Part shown: positions 12,573 through 23,118 of the stretch, piece by piece
How the letters are laid out: each line of letters opens with the position of its first letter
Position numbering within the stretch: the first letter of the stretch is position 1
Assembly: GCF_001949145.1 (NCBI RefSeq)
Contig: NW_019091414.1
Coordinates: forward strand, 332,361-371,386
Source of the DNA: Acanthaster planci
Lineage: Eukaryota > Echinodermata > Asteroidea > Valvatida > Acanthasteridae
Direction of reading: 5' to 3'
Length of the DNA stretch: 39,026 nucleotides
The notes under the pieces: model-generated
What the model was told of the DNA's origin: nothing
The model's input: the letters and a program-made list of their open reading frames with translations, nothing else
Database searches by the model: none
Program-made: the position numbers and the translations under genes

Positions 12573-14445
12573 TAAAGGGAACATGCTACAGTTTCGATTC
12601 ATGCAAGTTTCATATCCATATGTGCTTTAGTGTCTGAAATATCTCCCAAAGAATGCGCGAGTTTGCGTGCAAGGGCTTGATTTTTTACGTAAATCTGACA
12701 TGCTCTCCACTAAACGAGTAGAGCCCCGCTTAAAGAAGTCTCCGTATAAGCCTATGCGATTCTGAAAAATCAAAACTTTTATAAGATGTGCCAATCGTGG
12801 TGTCAGTTTAAAGGGAACATGCTTCTCTTTCGATTCATGCAAGTTTCATATCCATATGTCTTTAGTTTGGGAAATATCTTGCAAAGAAAGACGCGAGTTT
12901 GTGTGGAAGTGTATGATTTTTTTGCGTAAATCTGACATGCTCTCCACTAAACGAGTTCAGCCCCGCTCAAATAAGTGTCCATATATGCGATTCTGAAAAA
13001 TCAAAAAAAAAATTTAAGATGTGCCAATCGTGGTGTCACTTCAAAGACAATATGCTGCTCTCTCGATTCATGCGAGTTTTATATCCATATGTGCTTTAGT
13101 TTCGGAAATATCTCCCAAAGAAAGCGCGACTTTGCGTGCAACTGCTTGATTTTTTACGTAAATCTGACATGCTCTCCACTACTCGAGTTCAGCCCCGCTC
13201 AAAGAAGTGTCTGTATAAGCAATTCTGTAAACTCAAACATTTTATAAGAGGTGGCAATCGTGGTACCATCTTAAAGGGAACATGCTTCTCTTTCGATTCA
13301 TGCAAGTTTCCTATCCATATGTGCTTGAGTTTTGGAAATATCTTGCAAAGAAAGGCGCGAGTTTGTGTGGAAGTGTATGATTTTTTTGCGTAAATCTGAC
13401 ATGCTCTCCACTAAACGAGTTCAGCCCCGCTCAAAGAAGTCTCCGTATATGCGATTCTGAAAAATCAAAAAAAAATTTTAAGATATGCCAATCGTGGTGT
13501 CACTTTAAAGGCAATATGCTATTCTCTCTCGATTAATGCAAGTTTCAAATCCATATGTGCTTTAGTTTTGGAAATATCTCCCAAAGAAAGTGCGACTTCG
13601 TTTCGAAGTATATGATTTTTTTTGCGGAAATCTGGCTTGCTCTCCACCAGTCCAGTTCAGCCCCGCTCAAAGAAGTGTCCGTATAAGCGATTCTGTAAAA
13701 CAAAAATGTTATAAGAGGTGGCAATCGTGGTGTCATTTTTAAAGGCAATATGCTGCTCATTCGATTCATTCAAGTTTCATATCCATATGTGTTTTAGTGT
13801 CTGAAATATCTCCCAAAGAATGCGCGAGTTTGCGTGCAAGGGCTTGATTTTTTACGTAAATCTGACATGCTCTCCACTAAACGAGTAGAGCCCCGCTTAA
13901 AGAAGTCTCCGTATAGGCCTATGCGATTCTGAAAAATTAAAACTTTTATAAAATGTGCCAATCGTGGTGTCAGTTTAAAAGGTGAACATTCTTCTCTTTC
14001 GATTCATGCAAGTTTCATATCCATATGTACTTTAGTTTGGGAAATATCTTGCAAAGAAAGGCGCGAGTTCGTGTGGAAGTGTGTGATATTTTTGCGTAAA
14101 TCTGACATGCTCTCCACTAAACGAGTTCAGCCCCGCTCAAAGAAGTGTCCATATATGCGATTCTGAAAAATAAAAAAAATTTTAAGATATGCCAATCGTG
14201 GTGTCACTTTAACGTTAATATGCTGCTCTCTCGATTCATGCAAGTTTCAAATCTATATGTGTTTTAGTTTCGGAAATATCTCCCAAGGAAAGCGCGACTT
14301 CGTTTCGAAGTATATTATTTTTTTGCGTAAATGTGACTTGCTCTCCACTGGTCGAGTTCAGCCCCGGTCAAAGAAGTGTCCGTATAAGCAATTGTGTAAA
14401 ATCAAAAAAAATTTAAGAGGTGGCAATCGTGGTGCCATCTTAAAA
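12573..14445. repeat. Satellite array, eight ~235-bp units with higher-order structure
   Basis: Units begin with a TAAAGGGAACATGCT-like block at about 12573, 12809, 13042, 13272, 13505, 13740, 13976 and 14211, and the array ends near 14441. Every unit carries TTCGATTCATGCAAG, ATCCATATGTGCTTTAG, AATCTGACATGCTCTCCA and a CCAATCGTGG/GGCAATCGTGG block. By internal variants the order is A-B-C, B-D, A-B-D, where D closely resembles C. Units 1 and 6, and units 2 and 7, are nearly identical. This implies a ~705-bp trimeric higher-order repeat with one A-type monomer lost. There is no dyad-repeat/spacer structure, so it is not CRISPR-like. All ORFs here are by-products of the repeat. Confidence 0.9.
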
Positions 14446-14885
14446 GCTTGAGAGCACCAAGATGCCAGTGAGAATGCCAGCAGTCTAGAAGTCTTGTCAC
14501 AAAGTTCGGAGCCGACGCCCTTCCCAAGGTTTTTGTACGAAAACGCAATGCAATGTCCCATATTCCTTAAAACCGTACCAACTAAACTGGAATGAACCAA
14601 TGAACATTCTTCATTCATTCGGCCAATGGACGTTCTTTTCTTATTGTCCGACTATTGACTACTGACCAGAGTCCAATCCATACTTTTCAACCCTTCACCA
14701 AGTACTTAATATAAAGTCACATGCACTGGCCTCGGCATTTCATCCGCCAGTGAATACCTTTAACCATTCAGTTCAATTGAACCACAACGTTCTGGAATTT
14801 AGCACAATTTTAAGTTAGCAAAACACAGCTCATTTCTGTAATCAAACAAAAATCTCTTAAATGAAATCAAACTGTGACACCGGGT
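14446..14885. other. No feature recognised
   Basis: Unique-looking sequence between the satellite and the LINE 3' end; no exon or repeat was identified. Confidence 0.4.
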
Positions 14886-15625
14886 TTTTATTTTTTTTTC
14901 TAGTTTATTTATCCAGGGTGAGCCAAATCAATAAACAGACTGGTTTCCATTCGGGCCCTGCGTGTTTCAATTAAAAACAAAAGCACCATAAAAAGACATT
15001 AAAAGTAGTAAAACTAAATTACAACATAAATTCACAAGAACAAAACTAATATAAAATATATTTAAATTAAAAACTACAACGTACATGTGTATATGACACA
15101 CACACGTATAAGTAATACAGAGAGCCAAACATCGAGTAATGTATATAAATATAGAGAGTAAGACACAAATATAAAAACATATGTATTTTGTAAACAATAG
15201 TTGAAAAAGCTCAGTTTTAAAAACTGGAAGAGACTCAATTTGTCTGAGAGTATTCGGCAGATCGTTCCAAATTTTAGCCCCAGAAACAGCAAAGCTCGAG
15301 CGCAGGCTTCTTGTCTTGGCTTAGGGAACCTTCAGAGTAAGGTTATTATTTTGCCTTGTGCAGCTGGTAGTAAATTTGGAGAATAGATCTGCCATATACT
15401 CTGGACACAAATGGTACATGCATTTATACACTAGCATGTTTTTTTAAACAAATCCTATCGGTAAAACTGAACCATTTCAATTCATTAAACATACCAGTAT
15501 AGAAGCAGGTCGGTATGGACAACTAAGAATTAATCTGGCAGTTCTTTTCAACATTCTGTTGTGCAACTCACAGTCTGCATGGTAACGGCCTCCCAAACAG
15601 TACTGCAAATAATCTAAGCTCGGTA
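14886..15625 (-). mobile_element. LINE (non-LTR retrotransposon) 3' end, 5'-truncated
   Basis: Read on the minus strand, the sequence from about 15620 encodes the post-RT region typical of CR1/L2/Jockey-group elements: LDYLQYCLGG, then RMLKRTARLILS, and finally SGAKIWNDLPNTLRQIES followed by FKTELFQLLF. A stop (around 15325) and frameshifts interrupt it, so it is dead. An AT-rich 3' untranslated region follows, ending in GGCTCACCCTGGATAAATAA and an A-rich tail at 14886-14900. The rest of RT and the endonuclease are absent, consistent with 5' truncation during insertion. Confidence 0.8.
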
Positions 15626-15780
15626 ATACATAGGCCTAGTAAGTTTTCACTAAAGTATGTAGACTGCTTGTAGGCATGTCGTGGCGAATTCTAGTGGTAC
15701 GAATTTAAATTTTCAGTATTGTAATCCACCGACGTTCCCTTTCGTCGCGTAACAGTTAGCTACAGCAGAACATAACCAGT

Positions 15781-16790
15781 AAGTCGGAAAACACCTTGAA
15801 ACAGGTAAGCTTCCATTTACACACGGATACAGGGACGTCCACTTCTATGCACTGACACTGCCATATTGGTCATTTGATAAATTTGGGATCTAATTTCCTT
15901 TCATCCCTGTGACATCTGGCGCATTATTTCTTATGTTAGAGCTCATTTTTACATTTCCAAGACTTAAGAATAACTGCAAATTACTTGCCTAACAAATAAT
16001 AGTTTGAAATCAAGTTCAGTACAGTAAGATATCCCTTGTCAATATACACATACCAGTAAAGGGGACAGGAGAATCTTACACGTTGGAGCACGATATGCTA
16101 GCTTGTTTTATTTTGATTCAACCTCCGTAGAGCCCAAAATGGAGATATACCAGCATAATCCCTTGTCCCTTCCCTGTGCTGACTCCTATGAGGTATACAC
16201 GTTAGGTTTGGGTCATGGGGAATCTTTGTTTTGAAAAAGTCTGTGACGTGGCCTTAATCACAAAAAGAGGAGATGAAGGTCTTGTATTGTTTAAAGAATA
16301 CAACTCCAACGCCATTTTTATACAAATGAAGAAAAAATGTTTGTAAAACTTAGAAATATTGCTGGTGGATGTTTATTATTTACTTACAGGTCAACCTCTA
16401 TCTCCCCTCAAGAATGGATCCATTTGTCTCTAACATGAAATACTGTCCGTTTGCACAGCGCTCTCACTTGGTGTTGAGGGCCAAAGGAATCAAGTGAGAT
16501 AATGACCTATATACACTAAGATGAATAAATTTATTATATTTAAGAATAAGCATCACAAAATGAGATAATTTTTCACCCACTTTTTCAGGTCTTATTTGTA
16601 CAATATGGTATTTGAAGCAAATGAACAATTATGTCTAATCAGAGTCTGTCCATCACCACAAAAGATATGAACCTATGATGGTCTATGACAAGCTTATGGA
16701 CACACTGAAAGCCAAACCACCACATATGCATGCTTATATCCAGCAGAGGGTGACCATACCAGCTGTTAAGGCTCTCCCTAATAACATCAA
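15781..16790 (+). pseudogene. GSTO pseudogene, copy C
   Basis: The exon 1 remnant is 15781-15804. Its start codon is AAG instead of ATG, and it has one A fewer than copy B, giving a frameshift; its GT donor is intact. The exon 2 remnant is 16390-16493, 104 nt instead of 106, because two bases are missing before the ATGAAATACTG block; this breaks the frame ahead of the otherwise normal YCPFAQR. Intron 2 then runs to about 16672 and joins directly to the middle of the last exon (TGATGGTCTATGACAAGC, 16675-16790). Exon 3, exon 4, both intervening introns and the first part of exon 5 are deleted. The C-terminal part past the shared region is also unrelated. Four independent lesions make it non-functional. 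Its flanks still match copies A and B, so it began as a full tandem duplicate. Confidence 0.9.
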
Positions 16791-18242
16791 AGCTGTGAAT
16801 CACCTGAGGTGGTGGCACGTTATTGGATTAATAGAACAAAAATGAACAGTAGAATTAGTTGAATGTTTAACTTAGTCCTATTTTACAAACTGTTTCAATT
16901 CATTCAGTTATTAATACCGAATTGTGGTTGAATTCACAAATCAGCAGTTTGGATTGACTTAATTCTTTGCCCAAAATCAAGCAAATTAATTGCCAAAGTG
17001 TATATCTGTTTATCGGAAATTTACCACTTCGGTACGATGAGACACCTTGCTGGATTTTCCACCTTTCACAGACGAGAACTGCTAGTAAACAAAACACTAA
17101 TGCAAAGTAATACAGTTCAAGTACTTTATTGAGATTAGAAAAAATAATAAATAAGGTGATAGGACTCAGTTAGCCCAAAGTGATGTGCCTACATGTACAT
17201 CCAGCAATAAGTCATAAATAGGCCTACTTTCTTTTGATAACGCTGCAATGTACTTCTGGGTGCCAGACCTATAGCTCTCTGAAGCCCAATTTGCGCCGCT
17301 TTTCCTTAGCTTTTTGAGGATAGTGGTACGTAATCAATAGTTGCAATGCCAAGAGAGTAAGTTGCTCTATTAGATATTAACTTGCCATAGCAAGATAATG
17401 ACAATTATGTACGACTTAATATAACACTTCACTCGCAGATTCTGTATCTTGATATAATAACTAAAATTAGTAACTAAAAAAAAGATTATAATATATTTCA
17501 ATTTTTCTCCATGCTATTATTCTATGCATCTGTATTATTAAAATAATGTAATTTTGAATGGCTGTATCCAACAATGACCAAACCAGATTTATAATTATTT
17601 ACTTGTAGATATAGATTTTGAGAAAGGGTTTTTTTTTAACACAACGAAGTCTTCTCATCATTTTACTCAGATAACAAAACCACACAAAATAGTGTGAAGA
17701 TCGATTGTGGAAATTTATGAACTTTTGTACGTTATAAAAAAAACAGTTTTGTTTGATATGTCAAATGAATCATGGATTTTGCAATCACAGCTTAACAAGC
17801 GCCCCCGTTCCTGATATGTTAATAGAATAACTCATGGTCAGACTCCGTGACTCAGGCTTCGCCCCTTTTTGCCCACCTCGGCTTGCAGGGTATGTAGCCA
17901 GACTAGACCAGGAAAGTTGACAGTGGAGGAATAGACTGCAGGTTTGCAAGCCAATAACTGGGCCATAACCCAGAATCCGATGGACCAAATCACAATTGTC
18001 ACGCCCTCAACTCCACTGCTCAACGTTATGAACTTGTATTCCTTTCTCTACTGGTCCTCAAAGTGGCTGTACAAATGATTCCCATAGTGAAGCTTGCCAG
18101 GAAGGAACGTACCATTTTATGTGTTTACTTGGCTTAAATGCTATCAGTTTAATTACATGGTAAGCGATATAATCTATGTAGATTGTAAGAACCTAACTTA
18201 CTGAATGCTGAGAAAAAGATGATCGATGACTCGCGGTGTCGT
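16791..18242. other. Downstream flank of copy C
   Basis: No gene was recognised. 16860-18090 aligns with the flanks of copies A and B (GACACCTTGCTGGAT block near 17040, AACAAAACCACACA near 17673, and the 17835-18010 segment shared with 11700-11880). 17300-17640 is AT-rich with nothing recognisable. Confidence 0.5.
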
Positions 18243-18295
18243 GTTGCTGGTAGCGACGTTTCGGCTGCTGGTGCTGCTAGCCTTCATCAGGCAAC
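18243..18295 (-). ncRNA. Hammerhead-ribozyme-like core (minimal, Penelope-type candidate)
   Basis: On the minus strand, in order: GTTGC (stem I 5' strand, 18295-18291), CTGATGA (18290-18284), a GC-rich stem-loop beginning GGCT and ending AGCC (about 18282-18263, stem II), GAAAC (18262-18258), a short GTCGCTACCA segment, then GCAAC (18247-18243), which pairs with the first GTTGC. CUGAUGA...GAAA is the conserved hammerhead core. Minimal hammerheads with very weak stem III are known from Penelope-like retroelements. Stem III is not clearly formed here and stem II pairs only about 4 bp cleanly, so activity is uncertain. Confidence 0.55.
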
Positions 18296-18362
18296 TGAAG
18301 TCTGGATGCTGCAGAGTCCGCTATATACCGCTGGACCACGTCCTCCACATCCAGCGAAGTAA

Positions 18363-18398
18363 TAAGTAATAGAAGAGATATATCTCTTCTATTACTTA
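18363..18398. repeat. 36-bp perfect palindrome
   Basis: Two 18-nt arms (TAAGTAATAGAAGAGATA and its exact complement) meet without a loop at 18380/18381. The right end overlaps the stop codon (18396-18398, minus) of the retroelement tail, so the palindrome lies directly 3' of that reading frame and between it and the ribozyme-like core. Confidence 0.85.
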
Positions 18399-18560
18399 AT
18401 GCTCTTGCGTGGCAGGGGCTACAAGGAAGACATCACCCGAGTCCCCACCGTGCGTAGAGCCGACCACAGTCACCAAGGCCCTCCATCGTCGGCGGTTTTG
18501 GGCACGTTCCTCGAGATCGTCCATATTGACCCCTAGGTCTTCAGGGAAGGGGAATTTCAT
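18396..18560 (-). mobile_element. Retroelement ORF C-terminal tail
   Basis: Open minus-strand frame of 54 codons ending in TAA at 18396-18398. It includes DDLEERAQNRRRWRALV followed by GSTHGGDSG. The pattern D.xxxxAxNRxxWRxLV is typical of the extreme C-terminus of invertebrate retrotransposon reverse-transcriptase polyproteins. The upstream RT domain is absent. Its position just before the palindrome and hammerhead-like core on the same strand suggests one retroelement, either a LINE or a Penelope-like element; I cannot decide which. Confidence 0.6.
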
Positions 18561-19140
18561 TTACAACTGTACGTTGTACGTAAGCCTAATATATTCATAA
18601 ACTACACCTCCCCTCAAAACAAAGAAACAAACAAGTAAACAAATAAATAATAAGAATCATAGAATGAACAAATATAATGTACTTAAAAAATCAGCACTGA
18701 GAGAGGAAGTCGGCGCGGATCTTCCCGAAGGATAAAGGACACTCTTTTGAGGACATTTTCTTGAACTGTCTTGCGTACCATCATAATAGCCTTTGTAAAT
18801 TGTATGTGTACTCCACTCTCGCGGGAATCGAAAGGGAAACATAACATCACAACGCTGAGCGTCCATAGACGGCAAAAAATGGACATGTCCCGTGATTATC
18901 GTCGACTGATAAACCGGTTTCAGATTTCTCAGAATCTCAGATTGTTGATAGGACATCGCGCGCCGTCATGCTTCATCATCCAGTGTGAGTAAACACGCTC
19001 TTACCGTGTGATCGTGAAGGTAGTTATGATGAGAAGGATTTTCATAGGGCTTTCTTAAATTGGGATATGACAGGGTATGACAATTCTCCGATTGAATGAT
19101 ATCTACCGCATAGTTTGATCATGCGACCTTAACCCTTTAA
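18561..19140. other. No feature recognised
   Basis: Intergenic sequence; the short open frames on both strands show no recognisable domain. Confidence 0.4.
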
Positions 19141-19655
19141 CGCGTCGTGTGTGTACAAATGTAATGGCAACAGGGCGACGGCGCGACGCGACGGCATGAC
19201 GCAAAGGAGCCGTCGTATGGTGTACTATTTACGACAAACATTTCTCTCTCTCTTTAGCCTCCCTACAGGCAACGCAACCAGACGACACGACGGCTGCCTT
19301 GCGTCGTGCCGTCGGGTCGCACCGTCGTCTTCTTGCCATTACTTTTGTACTCACACGACACGTCGCGTCGTGCCGTCGCCCGTCGCGTCGTGCTGTCTCA
19401 GGTCCTTTCCATGTTGCATTTTTTTGCTGCCTAAACGTCGCCCCTTCTGTCGCTCGTCGCGTTGTACCGTCGTGCGTCGCGTCGTACGTCGTGTCGTGTA
19501 TCACGTCGCTTATTACGTCGCCTGAAGCACGACGCGACGCTCGACACGATGCGCGACGCGACGCACGACGGTACGGTGCTGTCGCCCTTTGCTTCATGGT
19601 GTTTATAGAGGGCGTTTTTACTGTTTTGTTTCATTTCTGTCCCCTGTGCTTGCAA
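19141..19655 (+). mobile_element. CGTCG-rich foldback element, left copy
   Basis: CpG-dense sequence in an AT-rich region, built from variants of CGTCGTGCGTCGCGTCG. 19219-19655 matches the reverse complement of 22195-22613 almost throughout (shared landmarks GGTGTACTATTTACGAC, CCATGTTGCATTTTT, CCTAAACGTCGC, TTACGTCGCCTGAAGC, TGCTGTCGCCCTTTG). Inside this copy, 19141-19217 is an inverted copy of about 19290-19366. A perfect inverted repeat of about 21 bp also surrounds the CCTGAAGC block (near 19468-19488 and 19554-19574). The elements are foldback, non-autonomous and MITE-like. Long open frames on both strands come from the stop-poor CGTCG repeats and should not be read as genes. Confidence 0.75.
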
Positions 19656-19910
19656 AGTACATGCTATTTACTCTTTGGTGTTGATTTGTTCTTGTTCTTA
19701 TCTCATCCATTCCTCGATTAGGATTAATTTCTGTCGTATTTTATTAATAAAAAGAAAAAGAGCGAAAAGGAAATCGGCATATGTAGGAACTACTCTCTCA
19801 TAATAAGTGGCAGCCCAGAATTCGTCACTCTGTAAACCCAGCCAATGATTTCTTTTTAATACCGTCGATGCAGTTCCCATTTGTGGTAGATTTTTAATCT
19901 GATAGATATC

Positions 19911-20044
19911 AACTATGTGAAGTTTGCGGTGACACCATGTAATCAAATCCTCTCTTTTTGAGTGTGTGTGGTTCTGAACAGAACCGGGGTTCACTCTTAC
20001 ATGGTTCACTGATTACATGGTGTCACCGCAAACTTCACATAGTT
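19911..20044. repeat. 35-bp perfect inverted repeat with 64-nt loop
   Basis: Arms 19911-19945 and 20010-20044 are exact complements, starting AACTATGTGAAGTTTGC. The loop contains a second small palindrome, GGTTCTGAACAGAACC (19970-19985). The 12-mer CTGATAGATATC occurs directly before the left arm (19899-19910) and again at 20077-20088. It is either a young hairpin MITE or a structured transcript; nothing links it to a known family. Confidence 0.8.
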
Positions 20045-21789
20045 AGTACTTTCGCCATGCATAGCCTCAAGTCTTACTGATAGATATCGGTATTTCTCCG
20101 TGGTCCATTCCGGTAATTTCTAAGTAGTACTCCCCTTTCCCCAGACAATTTGTCTACAATTGTACGGCCGCAAGTTTGACTACGGGTTTACTACCACCGA
20201 GCCTGCTCTATAATACCCTCAGAATATTCCGTCTTAGTCTTCTTTCAGGCCAGTCTTCCTCGTTACCTTCATCAGCTCCACACTTTTAGTGATAAAAGTC
20301 GGTTTTTCTAAATAAAACATTATACAGACGCTATTATCATTGTGGTCTCGTCTTTTTTTCAACTCTGTTTGGCCACACATGTATAATTTCTCCTCTGATC
20401 CGCATCTTACATCAGTAAGCACGTTATAATGATTGATGTATTGTATCTTAGAATGGGTTTAGAAATATTGTAGCGGGCATAATATGAGAATCACGACACC
20501 TGCTTACATTATTTATTTTTTTACTAGTCTACGCCTTTTATTATCAGCTAACCAGTGAAAATTAATTCGTTTCCGGCTAATACAGTGAAATGTTTTCGCA
20601 CGGTTTACCAAAATACAAATATCCTCATGTTAGAGAAAGCATCTTTTTAATAATGAGGATAAAACAGGGATTCTATTTAACAGAAAACATTATGAATTAG
20701 CAATGAAAATAAATAAAGGGCCTAGCTTAAAGATGATCTATTGCTGAAGTTGGGGACGACTTGGCTTGGCTTGTCTTGACCTGGCAATAGCTGTAGAGAT
20801 TGCAGTAGAAAGGCTTGCAGTAAAAAGAGCTTGAATGGATGGCGAAGATGTGTTGGGCTATATGATGTTTAGGGTTCAAGTGCACAGTCGTTCCTTCCCC
20901 TCGACTAAATCAGGTTTCGGAAAGGAATTCATGTGGCTCTGGTCCAGGCCACCCACTGTCCAGCAATGTATGCATGTGTGGTTCAATAGGCTTACACTGG
21001 TAGTGTTTTTGCCTAGAGCAGGACAGGGACGAATTTGTAAGTATGGCAGGTTCGATGGAAGGAGAAATCACAGAGAGACTACGGAACAGTCTCTGTTCAG
21101 TCCAGTAGCCAAGTGAAGTGGAAGGTCACTGGCTAGAGAAGTTATCAGCTCCTTCTAAAGGACTCTTGTGGCTGGTTGCAAATTCTGCTACTAACTGCCC
21201 ACACGTACTGTCAAGCAACCCACACAAATTGTATGACCTAATTCTGGGGGAGTTTGGATTTCAAAAAGTGGGGTAGCAAAATCAATTCCATTACATAATT
21301 ATTAGGAAGATCAAAATTAGAGAAGGAAAAGTTAAAACGACGTTGTGGCTCATATTATTTATTTCCTGGAGAAGGTTGATAGTTGGTCGTGACGCTCTTT
21401 CTAATTACATTTGATTTAAAAAAAAACACCTTTTCTTCAACAACTCACTCTCAACGAAAAACACAGAAAGTAACCATGAAAAAGAACAATAACAGAAACA
21501 AGACCTGCTACCTATTCGCTCTTTGTACACTACCGCCATAGGCATGCAGAGCCTCGATTTGGCAGCTTTTTCCGTGTATGTTGGTAAGTAATTTTGGGCA
21601 TGATGTTGCGTCAGTTCTTCTGCCATCTATGCTATACGATTGGAGAATATTTCAAAAGCTGTCAGTTCAAGGCTCTGCATGCAATGGCCGCAGCGTACAA
21701 AGAACGAATGCCATGTACTTGGTGCATGCAGTCCACTATTCAAGTAAGAATATCTACTCAGCTCATAAGCATTAAAAGTAGCAGCCCAG

Positions 21790-22150
21790 CATTTTTCTCA
21801 AAAAAGGAGATTGTTTGGCCCCGAAATGGTGAGATTGTGTAAATCATTGCCAGGATCAACGGCCTTGGTTGTTTGAGCTATCCCATGAGAGCAGAATGAC
21901 TAAAAACTACAACTGAAAAAGTACCCAAGAAGGTTGAGAGTTGCCATTTGAAAAATGGCTGCAATCAGACTTGGGAAAAATCACTGTTCGGGGGTGATTT
22001 TGTTTTGTGGGAATAATTAAAAATGTAATTGGTTAGCCCACAATAAATTGAAAAGAAATTGAAAGATTAGGGACCAGGCAATCATTTTATTTGTGTTTCA
22101 GCAATCTCAAGGATGTTGGTATGCAAGATATTTTGCCCTGAACAGTGCCG
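21790..22150. repeat. Diverged direct repeat, first copy
   Basis: Aligns with 22715-23090. Shared blocks are AAAAAGGAGATTGTTTGG versus AAAAAGAGGGGTCTGTTTGG, CATTTGAAAAATGGC, a GGGGTGA.TTTGTTTTG block and an ATAATTAAAAA block. The CGTCG element at 22195-22613 separates the two copies. Confidence 0.6.
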
Positions 22151-22194
22151 ATTTTACTCTGTTTTCAATGGGGCTTGAATAAGTGGATTGTACC

Positions 22195-22613
22195 CTGCTA
22201 TGCAAGTACGGGGGCGGAAGTGAAAGAAACAGTAAAGCGCCCTCTGTAAACACCAATAAACAAAGGGCGACAGCACGCTTGAGTCGTGCGTCGTGTCGCG
22301 CGTCGCGTCGTGCTTCAGGCGACGTAATAGGCGACGCTATGCACTGCACGATACGACGCGACGCACGACGGTACAACGCGACGGGCGACGGAAGGAGCGA
22401 CGTTTAGGCGGCAAAAAATGCAACATGGAAAGGACCTAAGGCAGCACGAACGGGCGACGCACGACGCGTCGTGTGTGAACAAACGAAATGGCAAAAGCCG
22501 ACGATTCGACCCGACGGCACGACGCAAGAGAGCCGTCGTGCCGTCGCGTCGTCTGGTTGCGTCGCCTGGAGGGAGGCAAGAGAGAGAGAAATGTTTGTCG
22601 TAAATAGTACACC
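22195..22613 (-). mobile_element. CGTCG-rich foldback element, right copy (inverted)
   Basis: Reverse-orientation partner of the element at 19141-19655. It lacks the extra inverted arm seen in the left copy. It keeps the subrepeats and the non-CpG landmarks (GGCAAAAAATGCAACATGG near 22408, GTCGTAAATAGTACACC at 22597-22613). It is followed by a degenerate second AGAGAGAG..ATGTTTGTCG block (22620-22640). It sits between the two halves of a diverged direct repeat. Confidence 0.75.
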
Positions 22614-22714
22614 ATATAAAAGAGAGAGTAATGTTTGTCGGAAGGGTGCAGTGTCCCAATTCAAGGAAAATTCTTCGCCAGGCAGAGGCGCACAAAAAGT
22701 ACCCCCCAGAAATT

Positions 22715-23090
22715 GTTTCAAAAAGAGGGGTCTGTTTGGGCCAAGAAATGGTGGTATTGGGTCAGTATGGCCTAGGATCATTTCTGTAGATTCAGGGGCA
22801 CCCATCTGGGGGCAAAGCAGACAAAAGTGGGATTGCAAATTAGTCAGAAGGGCCCGCAGAAGGTGAGGGATGTCATTTGAAAAATGGCCGCTGGGATGGC
22901 TTGGCAACATTCACTTTTTGGGGGGTGAGTTTGTTTTGGGCGGATAATTAAAAAATTCATAGGTTAACCTACTAAAAATTGAAAATCAAATGAAATCTGA
23001 AGGACCACACAACACATTGTTTTTTGTTTAAGAGGCCTCAGGGACTACCGTTGCCTGCCATGGGGCTCCAAACTTGGTTGATTTTACACT
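22715..23090. repeat. Diverged direct repeat, second copy
   Basis: Partner of 21790-22150; see shared blocks there. A single N lies shortly after, at 23104. Confidence 0.6.
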
Positions 23091-23118
23091 ATTTTCAATG
23101 GAGNGTTCAGTGGGTATC

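Larger units (their letters stand above)
19656..22194. other. Spacer between the two CGTCG elements
   Basis: No gene was recognised. It holds a 35-bp inverted repeat (19911-20044) and the start of a diverged direct repeat (21790-22150). 20090-21780 shows nothing I can identify. Confidence 0.45.

Noticed and set aside
12573-14445. Possible CRISPR array
   Set aside because: The whole ~235-bp unit is repeated, with no short repeat/unique spacer alternation, and the host is an animal.
16676-16790. Last exon of copy C as a working exon
   Set aside because: No acceptor or upstream half of the exon; it is fused to intron 2 sequence and diverges after PAVKAL.
19229-19721. Overlapping open frames of 120-140 codons, Arg/Ser/Cys-rich, on both strands (also at 22315-22910)
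   Set aside because: They arise from CGTCG subrepeats that lack stops in most frames; composition is repetitive and both strands are open equally.
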